Shown here: in pieces, positions 24,770 through 30,426 of the stretch
How positions within the stretch are numbered: position 1 is the stretch's first letter
Layout: the number at the start of each line of letters is the position of its first letter
NCBI GenBank assembly: GCA_004556005.1
Contig: SFJA01000018.1
Span: 1-30,426 of the forward strand
Reading direction: 5' to 3'
DNA: 30,426 nucleotides
Source: Bacteroidales bacterium
Lineage (GTDB): Bacteria; Bacteroidota; Bacteroidia; Bacteroidales; UBA932
Made by a program: the position numbers and the translations under genes
Notes under the pieces: model-generated
What the model was told of the DNA's origin: nothing
Database searches by the model: none
Seen by the model: only the letters and a program-made list of their open reading frames with translations

Positions 24770-25548
24770 TGCATAAACGTCTGGGACACAAACCTTTGGC
24801 ACTTGTAACAGGGGCCAGCTCCGGAATCGGATTGGAATTTGCCCGGCTGCTCTCCGAGGCCGGCTGCGAGCTGGTACTCGTGAGCAACGATGCTGAAAAG
24901 CTGCAGGCCGCCGCAGACGAACTGCAGGCCAATTCCATCTGCATGGACTTATCCGAACGCGATTCTGCCGAGAAGCTTTTTGACTGGTGCAACGGGCTCG
25001 GTCTGGAGGTGGACCTGCTTGTCAACAACGCGGGCATGTTCTTCTGGGATAAAATGAACGAGGAAAGGCTCGAGGTTGCGGAAGAACTGCTCAGGCTCAA
25101 CGGATTGACGCCGATGAAACTCTGCGTGCTCTTCGGCGAGCAGATGAAAAGTCGCGGATGCGGATATATTATCAACGTGGCTTCGAGCGCTGCCCAGCTG
25201 CCTTTTCCGGGGCTTGGATGCTACTCGGGGAGCAAGGCGCTGCTGAAGAATTACAGCAAATCCCTGCATTACGAATACCGACCTTTCGGGGTGAGGGTGA
25301 CCGCCCTGTGCCCGGCTGCAGTGGCCACGGAACTCTACGGTCTGCGCAAGGACCTGCTCGAATTTGGAACGCGCATCGGATTTATTCAGAAGCCTCGACG
25401 CACTGCACTCAAGGCCCTGAAAGCTGTCAGAAGAGGCAGGAAAGTGTGCTATCCCGCCTTTATGTGCTACTATCTGCCGGTGCTGCTGTGGCTGCTCCCG
25501 TCCTGCGTCATAGACCTTATCTGGCGCAAGACCAGGGGCGGCGACTGA
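24769..25548 (+). CDS. Short-chain dehydrogenase, candidate hydroxysteroid dehydrogenase
   Basis: This 259-residue classical SDR has TGASSGIG (14-21), NNAG (86-89), Asn111, and the catalytic Ser139, Tyr152 and Lys156 (CYSGSK). The C-terminus is unusual: residues about 225-259 form a hydrophobic hairpin (YYLPVLLWLLPSCVIDLIW) ending in basic residues, suggesting membrane association beside the 5-alpha-reductase. Its layout resembles 17-beta-HSD12/ketoreductase-like SDRs. The ATG overlaps the preceding stop by one base (TAATG), so translation is coupled. In context it is the candidate 3-beta-hydroxysteroid dehydrogenase that would convert 3-oxo-5-alpha-cholanoate to isoallo products. Stereochemistry and cofactor preference cannot be read from sequence. 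A stem-loop lies just after it. Confidence 0.83.
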   Translation: MHKRLGHKPLALVTGASSGIGLEFARLLSEAGCELVLVSNDAEKLQAAADELQANSICMDLSERDSAEKLFDWCNGLGLEVDLLVNNAGMFFWDKMNEERLEVAEELLRLNGLTPMKLCVLFGEQMKSRGCGYIINVASSAAQLPFPGLGCYSGSKALLKNYSKSLHYEYRPFGVRVTALCPAAVATELYGLRKDLLEFGTRIGFIQKPRRTALKALKAVRRGRKVCYPAFMCYYLPVLLWLLPSCVIDLIWRKTRGGD

Positions 25549-25555
25549 GCCGGTC

Positions 25556-25572
25556 CGCCCGCGAAACGGGCG
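25556..25572. terminator. GC hairpin between convergent genes
   Basis: CGCCCG (25556-25561) and CGGGCG (25567-25572) form a 6-bp stem with a 5-base loop in the 58-base gap between the SDR and epimerase stops. There is no T-tract on either side, so it is only a possible terminator. Confidence 0.3.
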
Positions 25573-25606
25573 CAGCGGCAAGCCGAAGAGCCACGCTCGC
25601 GCCAAT

Positions 25607-26677
25607 CTACTCTCCGCTGCCTTTCCTGTACTCCCCGTACCAGCGTGCGAAACGCCTAAGTCCCTCACGCAGAGGAGTTGACGGCTTAAAGCCGAATTCG
25701 TCCTCAAGCGGGGTCGTGTCGGCGTAGGTTATCGGCACGTCACCGGGCTGCATAGGGACGAGCTCCTTGTGAGCTTCGAAGTCGTAGTCCGCGGGCAGTA
25801 CCCCGGCTCGCACGAGTTCTTCCTGCAGTATGCTTACAAAGTCGAGCAGATTCTCCGGATTGTTGTTGCCGATGTTGTAAACCTTGTACGGAGGCACCGG
25901 CAGGCCGTCCTCGCCCTTGCTGCGCTCCGGAGCGTGGCGCATAACCCTCACTACGCCTTCCACGATGTCATCGATGTAGGTAAAATCGCGCTTGCAGTTG
26001 CCGTAGTTGAATATTTTGATGGTTTCGCCTGCGACGAGCTTGTCCGTAAAGCCGAAGTATGCCATATCTGGCCTGCCGGCTGGGCCGTAAACCGTAAAGA
26101 AACGGAGTCCGGTGGACGGGATGTCGTACAATTTGGAATAGGCGTGGGCCATCAGTTCGTTGCTCTTTTTGGTTGCGGCATAGAGGCTGACCGGGTTGTC
26201 AACCTTGTCATCAGTGCTGTACGGGACCTTCTTGTTGGAGCCGTAAACACTTGAACTGCTGGCATATACGAGATGCTCCACAGGATGGTGGCGGCAGGCT
26301 TCGAGTATATTGTAAAAGCCTATGAGATTGCTCTCCACATAAGCGTCAGGATTGGTAATGCTGTAGCGCACCCCGGCTTGTGCTGCGAGGTTAACTACCA
26401 CCGAGATGTTTTCGGAGCTGAAGATGTTCTCCAGAGCATCCCTGTCGGCAATCGAAGCCTTGACAAATTTCCAGCGTCCGCGGGACATCTTTTCCAGTTC
26501 GGCGAGCCTGCCGTACTTGATATTCACGTCATAATAGTCTGTGATAGAGTCAATTCCTATCACTCTTATATCTTCATAGTCAGACAGCAGGCGCCTTGAG
26601 AGCGCACTGCCTATAAATCCGGCAGCACCGGTTACAAGTACGGCCTTGCCGCTGAGTTCTACATTGTGTTTCAACAT
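25607..26677 (-). CDS. NAD-dependent nucleotide-sugar epimerase, UDP-glucuronate 4-epimerase type
   Basis: This is a 356-residue extended SDR. It has the Rossmann motif TGAAGFIG (17-24), NLAAQAGVRYS, SSSSVYGSN and the catalytic pair Tyr166/Lys170 (YAATKK). FFTVYGPAGRPDMA is the stretch characteristic of UDP-glucuronate/UDP-galacturonate 4-epimerases. It interconverts C4 epimers of a UDP-sugar for capsule, O-antigen or exopolysaccharide synthesis. The length matches the family. It stands alone here: its convergent neighbour is the SDR and its divergent neighbour is ribokinase, so the pathway is not shown by context. The 178-base upstream gap contains a dyad at 26777-26795, about 100 bases from its start, implying a long leader if that is its promoter region. 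Confidence 0.85.
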   Translation of the reverse strand: MLKHNVELSGKAVLVTGAAGFIGSALSRRLLSDYEDIRVIGIDSITDYYDVNIKYGRLAELEKMSRGRWKFVKASIADRDALENIFSSENISVVVNLAAQAGVRYSITNPDAYVESNLIGFYNILEACRHHPVEHLVYASSSSVYGSNKKVPYSTDDKVDNPVSLYAATKKSNELMAHAYSKLYDIPSTGLRFFTVYGPAGRPDMAYFGFTDKLVAGETIKIFNYGNCKRDFTYIDDIVEGVVRVMRHAPERSKGEDGLPVPPYKVYNIGNNNPENLLDFVSILQEELVRAGVLPADYDFEAHKELVPMQPGDVPITYADTTPLEDEFGFKPSTPLREGLRRFARWYGEYRKGSGE

Positions 26678-26776
26678 GGTGTATTGTATTTTTTGTATAA
26701 TTGGCTGTCTTTCATCGCAGCTGAAGCGACTCTTCGCGAAGCAAGCTGTCGATTAATTGCCATCCCGGTTTATGCA

Positions 26777-26795
26777 ACAAATTTAAGCAATTTGT
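26777..26795. promoter_or_regulatory. Dyad in the epimerase/ribokinase divergent gap
   Basis: ACAAATT (26777-26783) and AATTTGT (26789-26795) form a perfect 7-bp inverted repeat around a 5-base centre. One arm contains a minus-strand TAAATTTG (26785-26778) and the other a plus-strand TTTG. The dyad is 12 bases upstream of the ribokinase -7 box, so it could be an operator or simply two opposed promoter elements. Confidence 0.4.
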
Positions 26796-26806
26796 ATTAT
26801 TTTTTT

Positions 26807-26814
26807 TATATTTG
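26807..26814 (+). promoter_or_regulatory. -7 promoter box for the ribokinase-permease operon
   Basis: TATATTTG matches the TAnnTTTG consensus and lies 42 bases before the ribokinase ATG. The nearest TTTG (26791-26794) is 12 bases upstream, the same short spacing seen in the divergent glycosidase promoters. Confidence 0.55.
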
Positions 26815-26855
26815 TGATTACGACACAAAACGTGACAACCAATTTATCCTAAAAT

Positions 26856-27743
26856 ATGAGTAAAAAGATTCTGGTCATCGGAAGCAGCAACACCGATATG
26901 ACCGTCAAAAGCGAGAAGATGCCTGCACCGGGAGAAACCGTCCTCGGAGGCGAATTTATCATGGGACCCGGTGGCAAGGGTGCGAACCAGGCGGTGGCAG
27001 CCAGGAGACTGGGCGGCGACGTATGTTTCATCTGCAAGGTCGGCCGTGACATTTTCGGCGACAATGCAGTTGCTGGATATGACAGGGAAGGCATTGATAC
27101 TTCACATGTTCTGCGTTCCGACAAGGCATCCGGAGTGGCGCTCATCCTCGTTGACAAAAACGCAGAAAATTCCATTTCGGTTGCGCCCGGCGCAAACAAC
27201 GACCTTACGCCTGAAGATATAGATTCCGTTGCAGACGTCATCAAGGCATCCGACTATCTCATCCTTCAGCTTGAGATTCCGGTGGAGAGCGTGCTGCGTG
27301 CTGCTCAAATCGCCCACGAGGCTGGAGTGTATGTCATTCTAAATCCGGCGCCTGCGTGCCCGCTTCCGGCAGAATTGTTCTCTTATCTTTCGCTCATCAC
27401 TCCGAACGCGGGAGAAGTGGAACTTATGACCGGAGTAACGGGCGAACTCGACGACAAGGTTGCAGCCCTGCGCAAGATGGGTGTCAGCGACGTCATCATC
27501 ACACTTGGCAGCCGCGGTTCTTACGTGGCCCCGTCAGGCAGTGAGGCTGAACTCGTTCCGGCACTGAAGGTCAATGCAGTTGACACCACTGCCGCCGGCG
27601 ACACCTTCTGCGGAGCACTCTGCGTGGCGCTTTCCGAGGGCAAGGACCTTGCCGAGGCCGCACGCTTCGCCACAAAGGCATCATCCCTGACCGTCCAGAA
27701 AATGGGCGCACAGTCAAGTATCCCTTATCGCAAAGATCTTTAA
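26856..27743 (+). CDS. rbsK: Ribokinase
   Basis: This is a 295-residue PfkB-family sugar kinase. The N-terminal GSSNTDMTVKSEKMPAPGET and the GPGGKGANQAVAARRLG signature are typical of ribokinase, and the C-terminal DTTAAGDTFCGAL motif carries the anion hole and catalytic base Asp249. It phosphorylates D-ribose to ribose-5-phosphate with ATP in the cytoplasm, for entry to the pentose phosphate pathway or PRPP. It is followed 11 bases later by a sugar permease, which supports a ribose-uptake operon. Other PfkB substrates such as deoxyribose cannot be excluded. No RbsB/A/C ABC transporter or nucleoside hydrolase is present in the window. Confidence 0.85.
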   Translation: MSKKILVIGSSNTDMTVKSEKMPAPGETVLGGEFIMGPGGKGANQAVAARRLGGDVCFICKVGRDIFGDNAVAGYDREGIDTSHVLRSDKASGVALILVDKNAENSISVAPGANNDLTPEDIDSVADVIKASDYLILQLEIPVESVLRAAQIAHEAGVYVILNPAPACPLPAELFSYLSLITPNAGEVELMTGVTGELDDKVAALRKMGVSDVIITLGSRGSYVAPSGSEAELVPALKVNAVDTTAAGDTFCGALCVALSEGKDLAEAARFATKASSLTVQKMGAQSSIPYRKDL

Positions 27744-27754
27744 TTCAATAAATT

Positions 27755-28765
27755 ATGTTTATCGTTAACAGTTACGGACTGGCAGTGGCACTCTGTTTTG
27801 TCACTATGCTCTGCTGGGGTTCCTGGGGCAACACCCAGAAGCTCGCCGCCAAGAGTTGGCGCTTTGAATTGTTTTACTGGGACTACGTGATCGGTATGGT
27901 CATCTTCTCTCTTTTCCTCGCCCTTACTCTGGGAAGCTTCGGCGAAGGCGGACGTTCCTTCGGCGCGGACCTTGCCCAGGCCGATTGGAAAAGCATAGGA
28001 TGGATACTTCTCGGATCCGTGGTATTTAACATCTCCAACATCCTGCTCTCCGCGTCCACATCCATTGCAGGCCTTTCAGTGGCCTTCCCTCTCGGAGTGG
28101 GCCTTGCGCTCGTGATCGGAGTCATCAACCAGCTGCTGTTCCATCCCGATCCAAACCAGAACATCGTTCTTCTCTTCATCGGAGTTGCGCTCGTCGTAAT
28201 CGCAATCATCTGTAACGGAATCGCTTCCGGAAAGGTATCAAACGAGCAGAGAGACCCTGCCCAGAACCGCAAGGGCATCATCCTCGCCCTCATCGCAGGT
28301 ATTGTGATGTCATTCTTCGGCACCCTCGTTTACAACGGAATGGACCTCAACTTCACAGCTCCTACCGCCGGCAAGGTTACCCCATACACCGCTATGTTCG
28401 TATTTGCAGTCGGCATTTTCATCTCCAACTTCCTCTTCAACACCATCGTGATGAAGCACCCGTTCGTCGGAGAGCCTGTGACTTACGGACAGTACTTCAA
28501 GGGCAGCGCCAAGACCCACCTCGTCGGAATGCTCGGAGGCGCAATCTGGTGTCTCGGTACCGCACTCAACTATATGTCCGCTGAAAAGGCCGGCCCTGCC
28601 ATCAGCTACGCCCTCGGCCAGGGAGCGCCGCTCATCGCAGCAATCTGGGGAGTCTTTGTCTGGAAAGAATTCAAAGGCGCAAAGAAGAGCGTTTACGCCC
28701 TGCTTGCAGCAATGTTCGTGCTCTTCATAGCCGGACTTGCCCTCATCATCGCAGCAAGGCAGTAA
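27755..28765 (+). CDS. GRP-family (RbsU/RhaT-like) sugar permease
   Basis: This 336-residue inner-membrane protein has about ten hydrophobic helices and begins with a helix containing MLCWGSWGNTQKL, typical of the glucose/ribose porter branch of the drug/metabolite transporter superfamily. Gly/Ala-rich helices such as GLSVAFPLGVGLALVIG, and ISYALGQGAPLIAAIWGVFVWKEF near the end, fit the family. Its position 11 bases after ribokinase suggests it imports ribose, probably with a cation. Substrate assignment is by context, since such proteins are often mis-annotated as multidrug permeases. A stem-loop about 110 bases downstream may end the transcript. Confidence 0.8.
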   Translation: MFIVNSYGLAVALCFVTMLCWGSWGNTQKLAAKSWRFELFYWDYVIGMVIFSLFLALTLGSFGEGGRSFGADLAQADWKSIGWILLGSVVFNISNILLSASTSIAGLSVAFPLGVGLALVIGVINQLLFHPDPNQNIVLLFIGVALVVIAIICNGIASGKVSNEQRDPAQNRKGIILALIAGIVMSFFGTLVYNGMDLNFTAPTAGKVTPYTAMFVFAVGIFISNFLFNTIVMKHPFVGEPVTYGQYFKGSAKTHLVGMLGGAIWCLGTALNYMSAEKAGPAISYALGQGAPLIAAIWGVFVWKEFKGAKKSVYALLAAMFVLFIAGLALIIAARQ

Positions 28766-28876
28766 AGGCAAGGCGGGCGTCGCCTGGGCCGCGCTTTCGG
28801 GGGCTGCGCTTTCTGGAGTTTCGGGGGCTACGCCACGTCAAAGAGTCCGGTCTGCCGGCACATAAACAAAAGTCAC

Positions 28877-28915
28877 AGAAATGACCTGTAAAGCATTGGC
28901 TTACAGGTCATTTCT
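28877..28915. terminator. Long perfect stem-loop after the sugar permease
   Basis: AGAAATGACCTGTAA (28877-28891) is perfectly inverted at 28901-28915, a 15-bp stem with a 9-base loop. It lies 111 bases after the permease stop. No run of Ts follows on the plus strand, so this may be a terminator, a transcript-stabilising hairpin or a protein site. Confidence 0.5.
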
Positions 28916-29045
28916 CATATTTAGCCCCTCTCGTCAACGGGTCAGGATCATCAGGAAAAGTAAGAGTCAACCAAAGCTTCCCGTCTCCGCGAATTGTCAG
29001 CGCCCAACTGCTCCATTCCCCTCCCTCAAAACGCCCCCTGATGAA

Positions 29046-29132
29046 TTTTGTCCACAAAAAGCCCCGATTCTGTGGACAAAAACTGGTTTGATACTGTTTT
29101 GTCCACGGAAATGGCCCTTTTCATGGACAAAA
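29046..29132. repeat. Four alternating TTTTGTCCA sites about 26 bp apart
   Basis: TTTTGTCCAC occurs at 29046-29055 (plus), 29072-29081 (inverted) and 29097-29106 (plus); TTTTGTCCA is inverted at 29124-29132. Starts are 26, 25 and 27 bases apart, so orientation alternates regularly and the set folds as two adjacent stem-loops. The first two sites contain TTGTCCACA, which resembles a DnaA box. They may instead be copies of an intergenic REP-like repeat. Confidence 0.6.
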
Positions 29133-29251
29133 TCAAGTAAAGCGGAATCAGTTGTAATCCTCATGTGTAAAAGTGGCCCTTCTGCTCACGGGAATATCAG
29201 GCTGTGAGGAAAAAGTCATAATTGTGACGAAGGGACAGGGAAGAATTCGAC

Positions 29252-29680
29252 CTAGACGAGGACGAGGGTCCAGACGACGTAACGGACAAAGACTCCAGCC
29301 AGGGTAAGCAGGTAGATCGGAAGCGGCCGGCATTTGTAAAAGCCGAGAGCAATCATCACCGCCTCTCCGAAAAAGGGCGTCCAGCAAAGCGCCGAGAGCC
29401 ACACACCATAACGGTCTATGCGAACTTTCTGTTTCTCAAGGGTTTCGACCTTGACATCGAAGTGCTTGACAAGCCATTCCCATTTTGCGAAGCGGCCGAG
29501 ATAGTAGGTAATCATCGCCCCGGCCCAACTGCCCGCAGTAGCGACCAGCAGCGTAAGCACCACCGGGGTCTTGCCGATCAGCAGCGCACCCACATACAGT
29601 GCATCCGAGCTGAACGGAACCAGGGTAGCCGACAGCATTACCCCTATGAAAAGGCCGAACAGGCCGAGACTTTCCAACAT
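29252..29680 (-). CDS. Small YqaA/DedA-like VTT-domain membrane protein
   Basis: This 142-residue inner-membrane protein has about four hydrophobic segments and the short YqaA-type form of the VTT/DedA (SNARE-associated) domain: LSATLVPFSSDALYVGALL, then AGSWAGAMITYYLGRFAKW and WTPFFGEAVMIALGFYK. DedA relatives transport or flip lipid carriers such as undecaprenyl phosphate and support envelope homeostasis; the role of the YqaA branch is less clear. The start is ATG 29680. It stands alone, flanked on both sides by repetitive non-coding DNA. A -7 box lies about 180 bases upstream. Confidence 0.78.
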   Translation of the reverse strand: MLESLGLFGLFIGVMLSATLVPFSSDALYVGALLIGKTPVVLTLLVATAGSWAGAMITYYLGRFAKWEWLVKHFDVKVETLEKQKVRIDRYGVWLSALCWTPFFGEAVMIALGFYKCRPLPIYLLTLAGVFVRYVVWTLVLV

Positions 29681-29707
29681 AACGTTACAATTCTTTACTC
29701 CCCCGGG

Positions 29708-29794
29708 GATGCGTTTCCTTTCGGGATTAGGGTCCTTTCTGAGATGCGTTTCCTTTCGGGCTGGCAGTCATTTCGGAGATACTTTCCTTTCGGG
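29708..29794 (+). repeat. Three-copy 35-bp tandem repeat
   Basis: GATGCGTTTCCTTTCGGG begins at 29708 and 29743, and the diverged GATACTTTCCTTTCGGG at 29778, exactly 35 bases apart each time. The intervening parts are less conserved (TCCTTTCTGA versus TCATTTCGGA). It lies just upstream of the YqaA-like gene, within its likely leader. Confidence 0.7.
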
Positions 29795-29861
29795 ATTGCC
29801 CTGCGCGGGCGGCCGCTGCCCGGGCTCAAGCAAACTGCCCCGGACAAGCGGTTCATCGGTG

Positions 29862-29869
29862 CAAAGATA
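29862..29869 (-). promoter_or_regulatory. -7-like box upstream of the YqaA-like gene
   Basis: On the minus strand this reads TATCTTTG, followed by C as at the GH127-type promoter. It is 182 bases upstream of the YqaA-like ATG, so a transcript from here would carry the 35-bp repeats in its leader. A TTG lies only 10 bases upstream, so spacing is not canonical. Confidence 0.4.
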
Positions 29870-30043
29870 GTAAATCCAGCAATAATGAGAGGCAGGGAGT
29901 TGGGGATATTTTCCGGAATACGAAAAGTTATTGAACAGCATCATCAAACGCATCGAATCCTGTATTAAAGTTCCGCGCCGGCTACGTGAGAATCCAAAAG
30001 ATAACCGCACGCCGGCTTGATACTGTGGTTGCATCATATCTTG

Positions 30044-30068
30044 GCAAATAGGTTCAGACTCTATTTGC
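30044..30068. repeat. Short inverted repeat
   Basis: GCAAATAG (30044-30051) and CTATTTGC (30061-30068) form a perfect 8-bp inverted repeat with a 9-base loop, flanked by direct copies of ACTGyGGTTGCAT (30022-30034, 30069-30081). There is no T-tract and no adjacent gene to assign it to. Confidence 0.5.
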
Positions 30069-30189
30069 ACTGCGGTTGCATACGCAATCGTGACACGCTA
30101 CGCCTTCGATTCTCGCAAAAGGTTACAATACTTTCCGAAATGATGTCCGTTTTGACCCGCCTACAACATCTGTCACCGCCATACAGTAA

Positions 30190-30359
30190 GCGACTGTGTG
30201 ATGTAAACGCCTGCACGATGGAAGCGACTGTTTGATGTAAACGCCTGAGTGATGTAAGAGCCTGCACGATGGAAGCGTACCCGTGATGTGAGCGTTCTCG
30301 CGATGAAAGTGCCTGCGCAATGAAAGTACATCCGCCACGCAAGCGTACCCGCTATGTAC
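30190..30359 (+). repeat. 17-bp tandem repeat array, about ten degenerate copies
   Basis: Ten head-to-tail units of exactly 17 bases start at 30190, 30207, 30224, 30241, 30258, 30275, 30292, 30309, 30326 and 30343, with approximate consensus GCGCCTGCGCGATGTAA. Further diverged copies may flank both ends. The period is not a multiple of three, so the array is unlikely to encode a protein repeat. There are no unique spacers, so it is not CRISPR. It resembles a minisatellite or a degenerate iteron array. Confidence 0.8.
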
Positions 30360-30426
30360 CCGCATACAACGCTTCGTGAAATTCACCTGGCACCTGCCGT
30401 TATTGATTATCAAGTAGTTAGCTCTC

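Larger units (their letters stand above)
28766..29251. other. Gene-poor stretch with hairpin and TTTTGTCCA sites
   Basis: I see no convincing gene in these 486 bases. The GC-rich first part holds TTTCGGGGGCT twice, 24 bases apart (28795-28805, 28819-28829). A 15-bp stem-loop lies at 28877-28915, and four alternating TTTTGTCCA sites lie at 29046-29132. One open frame across 28881-29207 (plus) runs through these repeats and has no recognisable domain, so it is not called as a gene. Confidence 0.6.
29681..30426. other. Gene-free, repeat-rich right end of the window
   Basis: I find no supportable gene in these 746 bases. The stretch holds a 35-bp triplicate (29708-29794), a minus-strand -7 box (29862-29869), a small inverted repeat (30044-30068) between two copies of ACTGyGGTTGCAT (30022-30034 and 30069-30081), and a 17-bp tandem array (30190-30359). 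Open frames across the array only translate the repeat. Confidence 0.6.

Noticed and set aside
28881..29207. Possible 108-residue protein
   Set aside because: Its sequence is generated by the hairpin and TTTTGTCCA repeats (FCPQK/WTK pattern) and has no domain or ribosome-binding context.
30190..30359. CRISPR array
   Set aside because: Units are contiguous and degenerate, with no unique spacers and no cas genes.
30061..30413. Two minus-strand open frames with repeated peptides
   Set aside because: They translate the 17-bp tandem array in different frames; the period is not a multiple of three and no start or domain is convincing.

Overview
This 30.4 kb window looks like chromosome from a Bacteroidales bacterium with moderately high GC content. 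The evidence is consistent: TonB-dependent receptors with Bacteroidetes-type N-terminal extensions, DUF4876 and DUF6850 proteins, an S46 dipeptidyl-peptidase, lipoproteins, and several TAnnTTTG -7 promoter boxes in AT-rich gaps. The gene set (glycosidases, dipeptidyl-peptidase, steroid-modifying enzymes) suggests an intestinal commensal. I cannot fix the genus from sequence alone.

Layout, left to right. (1) 1-648: the 3' end of an IS3-family insertion sequence whose transposase is frameshifted, followed by three spaced GTCAAC-n5-TCAG sites near its presumed right end. (2) 714-6787: divergent glycosidases, a GH31 enzyme on minus and a GH127-type lipoprotein on plus, then a DUF362/ferredoxin protein. 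(3) 6872-7435 (minus): a small 6-pyruvoyl-tetrahydropterin-synthase-fold protein that has lost the usual catalytic cysteine and gained a zinc ribbon. (4) 7579-20671 (plus): a tight six-gene operon of TonB-dependent receptor, DUF4876 lipoprotein, DUF6850 outer-membrane protein, M16 zinc protease, membrane polyferredoxin with an HMA-like domain, and S46 dipeptidyl-peptidase. It is preceded by a strong dyad and a good promoter. Architecturally it resembles protein-import and iron-piracy systems (TonB receptor plus periplasmic M16 protease), but with Bacteroidetes-specific partners. (5) 20699-22663 (minus): a small BtuB-like TonB receptor. (6) 22748-25548 (plus): a translationally coupled trio of steroid 5-alpha-reductase, old-yellow-enzyme-type reductase and SDR. 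This matches the 5AR/5BR/HSDH set reported for gut Bacteroidales that make isoallolithocholic acid and related allo-bile acids. (7) 25607-28765: a nucleotide-sugar 4-epimerase (minus), then divergent ribokinase and GRP-type sugar permease (ribose uptake and phosphorylation). (8) 28766-30426: mostly repetitive, apparently non-coding DNA around one small YqaA/DedA-like membrane protein. It holds a 15-bp-stem hairpin, four alternating TTTTGTCCA sites, a 35-bp triplicate and a ten-copy 17-bp tandem array.

The two most interesting systems are the steroid/bile-acid reductase cluster (22748-25548) and the receptor-protease-ferredoxin operon (7579-20671). All functional statements rest on motifs read by eye; no database search was run.
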